In this document: piece after piece, positions 10,023 to 17,881 of the stretch
Layout: each line of letters starts with the position of its first letter
How positions within the stretch are numbered: position 1 is the stretch's first letter
NCBI RefSeq assembly: GCF_000379525.1
Contig: NZ_KB902375.1
Span: 24,498-56,913, forward strand
Reading direction: 5' to 3'
Source: Lamprocystis purpurea DSM 4197
Lineage (GTDB): Bacteria; Pseudomonadota; Gammaproteobacteria; Chromatiales; Chromatiaceae
DNA: 32,416 nt
Notes under the pieces: generated by a model
What the model saw: only the letters and a program-made list of their open reading frames with translations
The model's database searches: none
What the model was told of the DNA's origin: nothing
Translations under genes and position numbers: made by a program

Positions 10023-10205
10023 ATGCCGTCCGACGTCACAACACACTGGCAGCCCGTGGATCTGGGCGACGGGGTCCGCGCCTGTTTCGAGGTCATCCCC
10101 CGCGGGGGCCGCGAGGAGGTCGGCGTTCTCGATGCCCTCCCCTTCGATCAAGTCACCAAAACCCTCGGCAAGATCGCCGCCAGCCTCGGCGCGGCCATTG
10201 CGAAG
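10023..10205 (+). pseudogene. Trypco1 (CU044_2847-type) domain protein, 5' fragment
   Basis: Trypco1 domains are small (~100 residues) and are typically encoded beside trypsin-like proteases in NTP-dependent conflict systems; their biochemical role is unknown. This fragment starts at ATG 10023 with GGAG 7 nt upstream. It encodes the N-terminal half: MPSDVTTHWQPVDLG, then GREEVGVLDALPFDQVTKTL, then the start of the conserved helix GKIAASLGAAIAK. At 10206 it switches abruptly into sequence copied from the neighbouring trypsin gene and stops at 10229. The missing half appears at 10618-10806. Assignment rests on pattern resemblance and genomic context. Confidence 0.6.
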
Positions 10206-10503
10206 TGGTCGGGCGCGACACCACCCTGAGCAGCCCCATCGCCTGCGGACCCTGGCAAGGCGCCCCGCGCCAGGCGGTGCTCCGCCACCTTGACGGCGAC
10301 CTGGACCTGGCCCTGCTGCATGACCCCGACGGACCGGCACCTGTCCTGGCTTTGGCCCCGCGCCTCGGCGCCCCGCCGGAATCCGGCGCCGACCTCATCG
10401 GCATCGGCTATCCGGTGCGCGACGACCAGCCCGAGTTCGACCAGATCACCGGCCACTACGAAGGCGAGACCAGCCGGCAACCCGCCGCCGGCGGCACCCG
10501 GAC
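10206..10503 (+). pseudogene. internal fragment of a trypsin-like protease (duplicate of part of 10830-11768)
   Basis: Very similar to about 10957-11250, starting gtcgggcgcgacacc and ending ggcggcacccggacc. It corresponds to residues ~44-139 of the intact protease downstream. It includes the segment with the catalytic Asp (GDLDLALL) but neither the His nor the Ser motif, so it cannot be active. Small indels (for example extra residues after GPAPV) show that it has diverged. It is fused in place after the Trypco1 5' fragment and is followed by a REP-like element. Confidence 0.8.
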
Positions 10504-10506
10504 CAG

Positions 10507-10617
10507 CTTCTCGTTCCCACGCTCCAGCGTGGGAATGCCGTCCGGCCGCTCCAGCGGCCGGTGGCGCCACGCGACGCTGGAGCGTCGCGACTTGCTCCCA
10601 CGCTGGAGCGTTGGAGC
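10507..10617. repeat. multi-hairpin REP-like element, copy 1
   Basis: About 110 bp made of four short hairpins: tcccacgctccagcgtggga, cggccgctccagcggccg, cgcgacgctggagcgtcgcg, and a final cccacgctggagcgt. It is nearly identical to 11919-12031. It sits exactly at the junction between the trypsin fragment and the Trypco1 3' fragment. Confidence 0.85.
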
Positions 10618-10806
10618 CAAATCACCGCAACCCTCGGCAAGATCGCCGCCGGCCTTGGCACGGCCATCGCCAAGGCCAAGCCCACCAAGGCCAGCGTCGA
10701 GCTCGGCCTGGAACTGGGTCTGGAGTCCGGCGCCCTGGTCACACTCATCGCCCGCGGTACCGGCACGGCCAATCTCAAGGTCACGCTCGAATGGGGCGGG
10801 TCCTGA
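10618..10806 (+). pseudogene. Trypco1-type domain, 3' fragment
   Basis: Encodes the C-terminal half of a Trypco1-like domain. The duplicated helix QITATLGKIAAGLGTAIAK (compare VTKTLGKIAASLGAAIAK at 10152-10205) is followed by ASVELGLELGLESGALVTLI and the closing strand ANLKVTLEWGG. The frame is open upstream through the REP-like element to 10561 (a GTG), so an 81-residue product is conceivable. Without the N-terminal half it is unlikely to be a full domain. It ends 24 bp before the intact protease gene, where Trypco1 genes usually lie. Confidence 0.6.
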
Positions 10807-10829
10807 GCGCCGCCCCCTGAGTGCCCGCC

Positions 10830-11768
10830 ATGCCGCTGCCCGACACCGCCGTCGACCCTGGGCTGGCCGCCCTGCGCGCGGCCTGCGTGCGGGTGATGGG
10901 CGCGCGCCCCGGCTGCGGCTTCCCGCCCGCGCCGGGCTGGCTCGTCACCTGCGCCCATGTAGTTGGGCGCGACACCGCCCTGGGCAGCCTCATCGCCTGC
11001 GTACCCTGGCAGGGCGCTCCGCGCGCGGCGGTGCTGCGCCACCTTGACGGCGACCTGGACCTGGCCCTGCTGCATGACCCCGATGGACCGGCCCCGGCGC
11101 TACGCCTCGGCGCCCCACCGGACCCCGGCGCCGACCTCATCGGCATCGGCTATCCGGTGCGCGACGACCAGCCCGAGTTCGACCAGATCACCGGCCATTA
11201 CGAAGGCGAGACCAGCCGGCAACCCGCCGCCGGCGGCACGCGGACCATGCTGAAATTCAAGGACAGCCAGATCGAGCCCGGATTCAGCGGCGGCCCCCTG
11301 TTCGCACCCGGCCGCGGCACGGTCATCGGTGTCATCCGCTGGAGTCGGGATGTGCGCACCGCCCTCGGCGGTTGGGCCATTCCCACTCACGACCTGATCG
11401 ATTGCTGCGCCGCCGCGGGGGTCCCGATCGCGCCGTCCGGCCCGGCCGCCCCGCCCGTCGGCAATCTGCCGGCCCGTCTGCGCGACCTCCTGCTCGCCCT
11501 GCCCGGCTGGAGCCAGACGCGCCGCCGCCGCCAATTCATCACCCTGGCGCTGTGGCAACAGCCGATCCTGAACCGGATCGACCTGGACGGCACCCCGACC
11601 GACGTCGCCGCCGACCTGGCGGTCGCCTGCCTTGAACAGGGCGGACCCGACGCCGACGGCTACACACCGCTGCTTGCGCTGCTCGCCGCCGTGCCGTCCG
11701 AGTTCGGCCCCCAGGCCGCGCGCGATCAGGTGATCGCCGAGATCCTGAGCGCGGCAACGCGACCCTAG
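10830..11768 (+). CDS. trypsin-like serine protease with C-terminal effector-associated domain (EAD)
   Basis: A 312-residue protease of the kind used as effector in NTP-dependent prokaryotic conflict systems. Residues ~8-200 carry a full trypsin triad: His43 in LVTCAHVV, Asp77 in GDLDLALLH and Ser153 in EPGFSGGPLF. Residues ~213-295 form an all-helical module (LRDLLLALPGWSQTRRRRQF, ILNRIDLDG, DGYTPLLALL). This module resembles the N-terminal ~95 residues of the NTPase encoded at 12055-14849, as expected for EADs that pair homotypically. No signal peptide, so it is probably cytoplasmic. The start is ATG 10830; GTG 10821 is an alternative, and neither has a clear Shine-Dalgarno. The stop codon lies within the edge of a 108-bp repeat. 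Confidence 0.88.
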   Translation: MPLPDTAVDPGLAALRAACVRVMGARPGCGFPPAPGWLVTCAHVVGRDTALGSLIACVPWQGAPRAAVLRHLDGDLDLALLHDPDGPAPALRLGAPPDPGADLIGIGYPVRDDQPEFDQITGHYEGETSRQPAAGGTRTMLKFKDSQIEPGFSGGPLFAPGRGTVIGVIRWSRDVRTALGGWAIPTHDLIDCCAAAGVPIAPSGPAAPPVGNLPARLRDLLLALPGWSQTRRRRQFITLALWQQPILNRIDLDGTPTDVAADLAVACLEQGGPDADGYTPLLALLAAVPSEFGPQAARDQVIAEILSAATRP

Positions 11769-11872
11769 CAGCCTGTCGGACTTTAGGCGATTTCCGAATA
11801 AGACGCTATCAAGAATCAAGCTCCGTAGGAGCCCGCTTGCGGGCGACCTGACCTGCCGGAATCGCGTCATTG
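11765..11872. repeat. 108-bp dispersed repeat, right copy
   Basis: Reverse complement of 1-108 with a single difference. Its first bases (ctag) include the stop codon of the protease gene. Just beyond it, at 11884-11907, the motif gtcgcccgcaagcgggc reappears inverted relative to 11826-11850, forming a further hairpin. Confidence 0.85.
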
Positions 11873-11918
11873 TGCCCCCACCCGTCGCCCGCAAGCGGGC
11901 TCCTACGGGTTGGAATTT

Positions 11919-12031
11919 CTTCTCGTTCCCACGCTCCAGCGTGGGAATGCCGTCCGGCCGCTCCAGCGGCCGGTGGCGCCACGCGACGGCTTCCGCGTCG
12001 CGACTTGCTCCCACGCTGGAGCGTGGGAGCC
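11919..12031. repeat. multi-hairpin REP-like element, copy 2
   Basis: Near-identical to 10507-10617 in the same orientation, with the same four-hairpin structure (the third hairpin differs: cgcgacggcttccgcgtcgcg). It occupies the space between the convergent protease and NTPase genes and ends 23 bp beyond the restored stop codon of the NTPase gene. Confidence 0.85.
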
Positions 12032-12054
12032 AGATCAATAAGAATATCAGTGGC

Positions 12055-14849
12055 TCAGTGTTCAGAGTCGATGGGGACGGAACACAACAAACGCACGCCG
12101 AGGACGCTATGGCGGGCGCTGAAGGGGTCCCGGAAGCGGGACGCGGCAAGCGCGGCAGCCGTACTGCTGCTCCACGAGCCGCCGCGCACCGCCCGCTCAT
12201 CCCGCCCCTGGGTGTCGCTGTCATCCGGGTCGGCGTATTTGTTCAGGCACCACTCCCAGCACAGTTACCCGCGCAGTCCATGAGCCCATAGGGCGAGCAA
12301 TTGCGCGGGTACAGGCCGACCGCGGTGGTCTCGCGCAGGTACAGGGGACCGGTGCGGTCGTAGGTCTCGTCGACGTTGGCATCGCCGCTGCGGTAACCGG
12401 CGCCCCAGGGGAAATCGCGGCCGTCGGTGCCGCGCGCGGCCTTCTCCCACTCGTACTCGGTGGGCAGACGGATGACCTCCGCGGGGCCGATCAACCCGGC
12501 GGCACGCAGGCGCACGGTCAGCCAGCGGCAGTAGGCCAGGGCCTCGACCCAGGCGAGTTCGACCCGCGGGCGGTTGGGTTGGTCCCATTGGGGTTTGGCG
12601 GGCTCGGGAGGCGCGAAACCTTCCTGCCACCAGCGGTCATCCTCATACGCCTCCTTCACTTGAGTAAAGGCCAGGTACTGGACATTGGTGACCGGATAGC
12701 GGGCGATCCGATAGGCCCCGGTCTCGCGGGTCGCGCCGTCCTGCCAGTGGAAAGGCCCGGCGGGAACGGCCTGCCAGGCGATGTCGGGCAGGCCGTCCGG
12801 CCGCAGTCCCACGCCCGCGCGGTCGTCTCCCAGGGCAGCGAGCAGGTCGCCCAGGCGGGTCCGGCGGCTGTGCCAGCGCGGCGCCTGTGCGGGGTCGGCG
12901 AGTTGGGCAAGCACCTGATCGAGGCCGGCACGCAGCCAGACCGGGGCCTGCGGATCGGCCGCGCGCAACCGCGCGACCAGGGCGCTCAGGGTCGCGGCCT
13001 CGCGGCCCTCGCCGGTGAGGGTGTGCAGGAGCGCGGTGCGGGGGTCCAGGTCCGGACCGGCGGCGGACGCGGACCCGGCGGTGTCCGCGGCGCGCGCCGC
13101 CTGGGTCAGGTCGAGCAGTTCCGCGGCGTCGTCGCGCACCAGGAAGTGGGCGATGAGCGGCGCGTCGCGCACCAACTCGGCCCAGAGTTCGGCGCCCTCC
13201 AGCAGTTTGCGCTGCTCCAGGACCACCTCCGGTCTGGGCTTCAGCCCGTCCGGCCGGCCGGCGGCGGCCCAACCGGCGGCGTCCTGCGCCAGGCGGGGGC
13301 GCAGCATCAGGGCCTCGCGGCGCCGCTCGATCCACTGCGCCAGGGCGGGCCAGGCGTTGAACAGCGCCTCGTGGGCGACCTCCACCACGCGGCCCTGGAG
13401 GACGTCGGCGGCGGACCTGGTCTCGCACCGCCCGGCGGTGACCAGCAACCGGGCCTGGGGTCCGGCCAGTTCGCGGATCAGCGCCTGCGCCGACGCGTCC
13501 CCCTCCCAATAGGCCAGGTCCTCCCGCCGGCGGGTCGCCTCGCCGTCCAGGCGCACGGTGAGCAGCCGCGAGAAGACCCGCGGCAAGGTCGGGTCCAGGT
13601 CGACCCCGGCGCGGGCGACCGCCTCGCGGGCCCGTTGCGCGATCACCCCCGCGAGTCCGCCGATGGCGTCATAGTCGGCCTCGCCCAGCGTCGGCTCGGG
13701 CTGGCCGCTGCAGCGGGTGTAGAGGTCCTTGAGGGCGAAGGCGAGCAGGGCCAGCCCGCCCGGTTGGCGGTCCGCGTCCCTGACCAGCCGGTTGGTCAGG
13801 GCGTCGACCAACCGGACCGGCCGGGCCAGGGTGCGCCGCCGCACCGGGCCCTCGACCATCTCGGTCATGGCCGCCGGACCGGGGGTGCCGACCCCATAGT
13901 GGGCGCAGTCGTTGAACACGGCACGCAGACCGGGGTCCGCAATGCAGCGGTCCAGAAAATCCGACCGGATGGTGATCACCAGGCGCGGGTAACCGGCCTG
14001 ACCCAGGACCAGGAGCAGGGTATCCAGAAAGACCTGACGCTCGGCGTCCGCAATGCTGGTGAAGAGCTCTTCGAACTGATCGACGATCAGCAGCCAGCAG
14101 GCCCCGGCGGGTCGCCCGGCGAGCACCCGTCCGGTCAGTTCGGCGAGGCCCGCGCGGGTGCCGCGCAGAGCCGCCGCTTCCTGGTCCGGATCGCCGAGGC
14201 CGGGGATGCCGGCCGGCCCGAGGCTGTAGACCAGATTCTGCAGAGGGTCTCGGGATGGCTGCGAGGGCTTCATCGCGGTGATCACCCAGCCCGCGGAGCC
14301 GGCGATCGGGGTGCGGGCCGGGTCCTTGAGGGTACCCCAAAGACCAGCGCGGACCAGGGAGGACTTGCCGGACCCCGAGGCCCCGGCGACCACCAGCAGG
14401 CCCTTGCCCTGGGGGGTCTGAAGCCGCGCCAGCAGATCCGCGGTCTCGGCCGTGCGGCCGAAGAAGATCGGCGCCTGGGTGTGGTCCAGGGCCAACATGC
14501 CGGGATAGGGGGCATGGGGCCAATCCACCACGGGGCTGGTACAGCCCAGACGCTCGCGCAGGCGGTCGAAGTCCGCTTTGACCCGGCCATCGGCCAGGCC
14601 CTCGTCACGGAGCGCGCCGAGCACGGCGCACAGGGGCGTTTCACCCCGTTCGGTGGGCTGGTCGAAGTCCAGGCAGGCGCGAATCAGCTCCGAGACCACT
14701 ACCGCCGGTGCACCGTCCCACTGCACCTCCCCGATCACCTGGTGGTTCAGCAGGGCAAGGGACACCAGCGCTTTGAGCCGGCGCTGATCCTTCAGGGGCT
14801 CGATCCGCTCCAGCAGGCGGCACAGGTCGTTGAAGGTCGATTGGTCCAT
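12055..14849 (-). pseudogene. EAD-nSTAND NTPase-FGE-like protein, frameshifted near the 3' end
   Basis: A multidomain conflict-system protein. Residues 1-95 form an effector-associated domain (RRLKALVSLALLNHQVIG, GETPLCAVLGAL) like the one ending the neighbouring protease. Residues ~128-560 are an nSTAND1-type NTPase: Walker A GASGSGKSS at 156-164, Walker B LLIVDQFEEL at 253-262 and sensor strand LVITIRSDF. From ~residue 680 it has a formylglycine-generating-enzyme/sulfatase-modifying fold (VPAGPFHWQDG, YPVTNVQYLAF, RLPTEYEWEKAARG, YGLMDCAGN). The frame then reaches a stop at 12243, giving 868 residues. Shifting by 2 nt at 12259-12263 restores WEWCLNKYADPDDSD... RGGSW... for 67 more residues to TGA at 12055. 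TTG 14858 is an alternative start. It may be a true pseudogene, a phase-variable tract or a sequencing error. Confidence 0.82.
12091..12183 (-). other. DGR variable-region-like 3' segment of the FGE domain (out of frame)
   Basis: In the restored frame the codons run from RGGSW to LGVR. Framework residues (RGGSW, AA, R, R, R, G, R) sit at the spacing seen in DGR-diversified FGE/C-type-lectin domains, whose templates read RGGSWNNN...RAANRNR...IGFR. Nearly all positions that would be Asn (AAC/AAT) in such a template are here codons with free bases 1-2 and third base C or T: AGC, AGC, AGT, TCC, TTC, GAC, TTC, AGC, GCC, CAT, AGC, GTC, CTC. That pattern is expected from adenine-directed mutagenesis. 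No reverse transcriptase or template repeat is visible in the window. Confidence 0.5.
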
Positions 14850-14975
14850 GGGTGCCAAGGATACCGCGATTGCACCAGGCGAACGAATACTTGCCCAATC
14901 TCCGGAGCGGTGTCACGAGAAGCTATTTCGCGCTGTTCGGATGTTGTCTGCCGGGGCTCTGTTGCCTATGCTTGA

Positions 14976-15662
14976 ATGACAGCACGACGACCACCGAGAT
15001 CCCGCCCGATGCCGTCAACACCCTCTGCCCGTCGTCCGCTCAAGACCCGCAATACCGCCTGGGCGCGCGGCCTGGCCCGCTGGCTGGTGGCCCGGCGGGT
15101 CGCGCCCAATCATATTTCGCTGCTGAGCCTGGTGTTCGCGGCGCTGGGGGCTATCGCTATGCTCCTGTCGCCAACGGTGCCGCCAGAGGTGCGCGCCGGG
15201 CTCTATCTGGCCGCGGCCGCCTGTATCCAGTTGCGTCTCCTGTGCAACCTGTTAGACGGCATGGTGGCGGTGGAGGGCGGACTCGGCTCGCGCTCCGGAG
15301 AGGTCTACAATGAAATCCCGGACCGCATCGCCGATCCGCTGCTGATCGTCCCGGTCGGCTATGCCTGCGGACTCGCCTGGGGGCCTGAACTGGCCTGGAC
15401 GGCGGGACTCCTGGCCTTGCTCACCGCCTATATCCGCGCCCTGGGCGGCACCCTGGGTCTGCCCCAGAACTTCCAGGGACCCATGGCCAAGCCCCACCGG
15501 ATGGCGGCGCTGACCACCGGCCTCCTCGGCGCCGCACTGGTGAGCCCCTGGGGGCTGGACGGCGTGCTGCTGCTGCTGGTGTTGATCCTGATCGTGCTCG
15601 GCACCGGGCTCACGGCCGTGCGTCGCACCCAGACGATCCTCCGCGCGCTGGAGGCGCGATGA
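14976..15662 (+). CDS. CDP-alcohol phosphatidyltransferase family protein (YnbA-like)
   Basis: An integral membrane enzyme predicted to transfer a phosphatidyl group from CDP-diacylglycerol to an alcohol. Its several hydrophobic segments include ISLLSLVFAALGAIAMLL, TAGLLALLTAYIRALGG and GVLLLLVLILIVLGTGL. The family motif is present in variant form at about residues 91-120: NLLDGMVAV...GEVYNEIPD, with Asn in place of the first and third Asp and Val in place of the Arg. As I recall, E. coli YnbA has the same two Asn replacements (NALDG, LNETGD), so this looks like a subfamily trait rather than decay. The alcohol substrate is unknown. It overlaps the acyltransferase gene by ATGA. ATG 15009 is an alternative start. 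Confidence 0.85.
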   Translation: MTARRPPRSRPMPSTPSARRPLKTRNTAWARGLARWLVARRVAPNHISLLSLVFAALGAIAMLLSPTVPPEVRAGLYLAAAACIQLRLLCNLLDGMVAVEGGLGSRSGEVYNEIPDRIADPLLIVPVGYACGLAWGPELAWTAGLLALLTAYIRALGGTLGLPQNFQGPMAKPHRMAALTTGLLGAALVSPWGLDGVLLLLVLILIVLGTGLTAVRRTQTILRALEAR

Positions 15663-16279
15663 ACACGGCACCGGCCGCCGCCCGACTGCTCGCCGGACTC
15701 ACCCGACTGATCACCGGCGTGCGAGCCCAGTGGGCGGGCGCCGCGCCGACCACCGCCCAACGCGTCTATTACGCCAATCACAGCAGCCATCTGGACACCC
15801 TGGTGATCTGGGCCTCCCTGCCCGCCCCCCTGCGCGCCCGCACCCGCCCGGTGGCCGCGGCGGACTACTGGGACCGGCCGGGGCTGCGCCGCTGGCTGGC
15901 CTGCCAAGTGCTGAACGCGCTGCTGGTCGAACGCGCCGGCGGCTGCGGCAGCCGCGAGGCCCTGCGCCGGATCGATGAGTCGCTCGCGGCGGGTGACTCG
16001 CTGATCCTGTTCCCCGAGGGCACCCGCGGCGACGGCACCACGGTCGGTGAATTGAAACCGGGGCTCTATTTCGTCGCCCGGCAACGACCAACCGTGGAAC
16101 TGGTGCCGGTCTATCTCCAGGATCTCAGCCGCATCCTGCCCAAGGGCGAGGTGTTGCCGGTACCGCTGCTGGGCAGCGCCACCTTCGGCGCGCCGCTCGC
16201 CCTGGCACCTGGAGAGGACCGGCACGCCTTTCTGCAACGGGCCCGCGCGGCCCTGATCGGCCTGGGAGCACGCGGATGA
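15659..16279 (+). CDS. PlsC-type lysophospholipid acyltransferase
   Basis: A 206-residue 1-acyl-sn-glycerol-3-phosphate acyltransferase family protein. The catalytic motif NHSSHLD (about residues 40-46) fits NHx4D, and FPEGTRGDG (about 118-126) is the second conserved block. Expected at the inner membrane, acylating a lysophospholipid. It has ATGA overlaps with both neighbours, so the three genes form a tight operon: acyltransferase and cytidylyltransferase could supply CDP-diacylglycerol to the CDP-alcohol transferase. It is shorter than housekeeping PlsC (~240), suggesting a specialised paralog. Confidence 0.9.
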   Translation: MNTAPAAARLLAGLTRLITGVRAQWAGAAPTTAQRVYYANHSSHLDTLVIWASLPAPLRARTRPVAAADYWDRPGLRRWLACQVLNALLVERAGGCGSREALRRIDESLAAGDSLILFPEGTRGDGTTVGELKPGLYFVARQRPTVELVPVYLQDLSRILPKGEVLPVPLLGSATFGAPLALAPGEDRHAFLQRARAALIGLGARG

Positions 16280-17223
16280 ACCTGCTGACCGACCCTGAGA
16301 TGCTGCTCCTGCTCGGCGGCATCGGCGGCCTGCTGACCCTCAGCAGCCTGATCGGCTGGGCCCTGGATCGGCGAGTGCGCGAAGCACCGGCGCGGCTGGT
16401 GATCGCCAACCTCAATGCCCGCATCCGCTCCTGGTGGATAATGACGGCGGTGTTCGTGGCGGCGCTCGCCACCGGCGGGATCGGCTCGGTGATCCTGTTC
16501 GCACTGACCTCCTTTATCGCCCTGCGCGAATTCATCACACTCACCCCGACGCACCGCGCGGATCACCGCACCCTGTTCTGGGCCTTCTTTATCTTCGCCC
16601 CGGTCCAGTACCTGTTGGTCGGCATTCAGTGGTACGGCCTTTTCGCCATCTTCATCCCGGTCTATGCCTTCCTGTTCATCCCGCTGCGTAGCGCCTTGGC
16701 CGGCGACACCGAGGACTTCCTGGCCCGCACCGCCAAGATCCAATGGGGCCTGATGATCGCCGTCTACTGCGTCAGCCATGCCCCCGCCCTGTTGATGCTG
16801 GAGATCCCCGGCTATCAGGGTGAGGGAGCCAAGCTGCTGCTCTATCTCATCATCGTGGTGCAGCTCAGTGACGTGCTCCAGTACGTCTTCGGCAAGACCC
16901 TGGGCAAACACCGGATTGTGCCCCGCTTGAGTCCCAACAAGACCTGGGAAGGCACCGTCGGCGGCATCGTCGCCGCCACCCTGGTGGGCACCCTGCTGTG
17001 GTGGGTCACGCCCTTCACCCCCTGGGCCGCGGCGGTCATCGCGCTGCTGATCTGTCTGACGGGTTTTGCCGGCGGGCTGGTGATGTCGGCGATCAAACGC
17101 GACCGCGGCGTGAAAGACTTCGGCACGCTCATCGAAGGCCACGGCGGGATCCTGGACCGCATCGACTCACTGTGCTTCGCCGCTCCGGTGTTCTTCCATG
17201 TCGTGCGCTATTACTACACCTGA
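16276..17223 (+). CDS. phosphatidate cytidylyltransferase (CdsA/YnbB family)
   Basis: A multi-pass membrane enzyme that makes CDP-diacylglycerol from phosphatidate and CTP. The CDS signature is intact near the C-terminus: SAIKRDRGVKDFG, then EGHGGILDRIDS (about residues 276-303), including the metal-binding Asp residues. Upstream lies the conserved SPNKTWEGTVGG. Several transmembrane helices are apparent (for example MLLLLGGIGGLLTLSSLIGW and WIMTAVFVAALATGGIGSVI). At 315 residues it is slightly longer than housekeeping CdsA (~285). It is last of the three-gene phospholipid operon and overlaps its predecessor by 4 nt. Confidence 0.95.
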   Translation: MNLLTDPEMLLLLGGIGGLLTLSSLIGWALDRRVREAPARLVIANLNARIRSWWIMTAVFVAALATGGIGSVILFALTSFIALREFITLTPTHRADHRTLFWAFFIFAPVQYLLVGIQWYGLFAIFIPVYAFLFIPLRSALAGDTEDFLARTAKIQWGLMIAVYCVSHAPALLMLEIPGYQGEGAKLLLYLIIVVQLSDVLQYVFGKTLGKHRIVPRLSPNKTWEGTVGGIVAATLVGTLLWWVTPFTPWAAAVIALLICLTGFAGGLVMSAIKRDRGVKDFGTLIEGHGGILDRIDSLCFAAPVFFHVVRYYYT

Positions 17224-17458
17224 AGTGCGACGGAATACACGGCCGGACGCGGCAGTTCGGTGTAACATCACGGGCTGTTCGGTGGCGATCACGCGGGAAC
17301 CGCAAGCCTGAATCCCGCTCGCCGGCGCCGGACAGTCCAGCCCCTACGTCGGTCGCAGTCGGGTCCATGCCGGCCTGCAGTCCGGAAGACCGCCCGTCAA
17401 TGCCATTGATGAACGACGTTCCGAACAATCCTCACCTGTAACATCGGAGAACAGATTC

Positions 17459-17881
17459 ATGTCCCTGAAACACGTCATTGCCGCATCCGCCGTCGCCGTC
17501 GCTATCGCATTGTCCGGCGTGGTCAGCGCGGACAGCGTCGCTGACAAGGCTGCCGCCGCCGCCAAAGCCGCGGAAGCATCGGTCCTCAAAGCCGCCGCCG
17601 CGGCTCAGGAGGCAGCCGCTGCCGCCATGAAAGAGAGGACGCTCAAGATGAAAGAAGCCGCTGCCGCGGATGCCAAGGCGGCGGCTGACCCGACCGGGGC
17701 AAACCGGAAGGCCGCCGCGAAAGCCGACGACGCGGCAGACGAGGCCGCGGTCAAGGCCGAGGTGGACGAAGACAAGGCCGCCGCCGCGCAGGACCGTGCC
17801 GCGGTAGACCTCCAGAAGGCCGACAGCGCCCAGACCGATGCGATGCTGAAAGACGAGGCGGCAGCAATCGGCGGCCGTTGA
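17459..17881 (+). CDS. small secreted alanine-rich, probably coiled-coil protein
   Basis: A 140-residue protein beginning with a clear Sec signal peptide: a basic start, the hydrophobic core VIAASAVAVAIALSGVV and the cleavage-like SA-D (about residues 24-25). The mature part is a run of Ala/Lys/Glu/Asp heptad-like sequence (KAAAAAKAAEASVLKAAAAA, DEAAVKAEVDEDKAAAAQDR), so helical and probably coiled-coil. No cysteines or enzyme motif. The start is ATG 17459 with GGAGAA 9 nt upstream. I do not recognise a family; roles such as a periplasmic spacer or a small histone-like Ala/Lys protein are guesses. It stands alone, with 235 bp upstream of it. Confidence 0.8.
   Translation: MSLKHVIAASAVAVAIALSGVVSADSVADKAAAAAKAAEASVLKAAAAAQEAAAAAMKERTLKMKEAAAADAKAAADPTGANRKAAAKADDAADEAAVKAEVDEDKAAAAQDRAAVDLQKADSAQTDAMLKDEAAAIGGR

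Noticed and set aside
10561-10806. Intact 81-residue gene starting inside the REP-like element
   Set aside because: The first ~19 residues are encoded by the hairpin element and the domain's N-terminal half is missing; treated as a fragment.
12055-14849. A diversity-generating retroelement in this window
   Set aside because: No reverse transcriptase, accessory Avd gene or template repeat is visible; only a variable-region-like target end is claimed.
12579-14975. 798-codon open frame on the plus strand opposite the NTPase gene
   Set aside because: It mirrors a GC-rich gene in antisense, has a low-complexity Gly/Arg/Gln-rich translation and no domain. The minus-strand frame has clear NTPase and FGE motifs.
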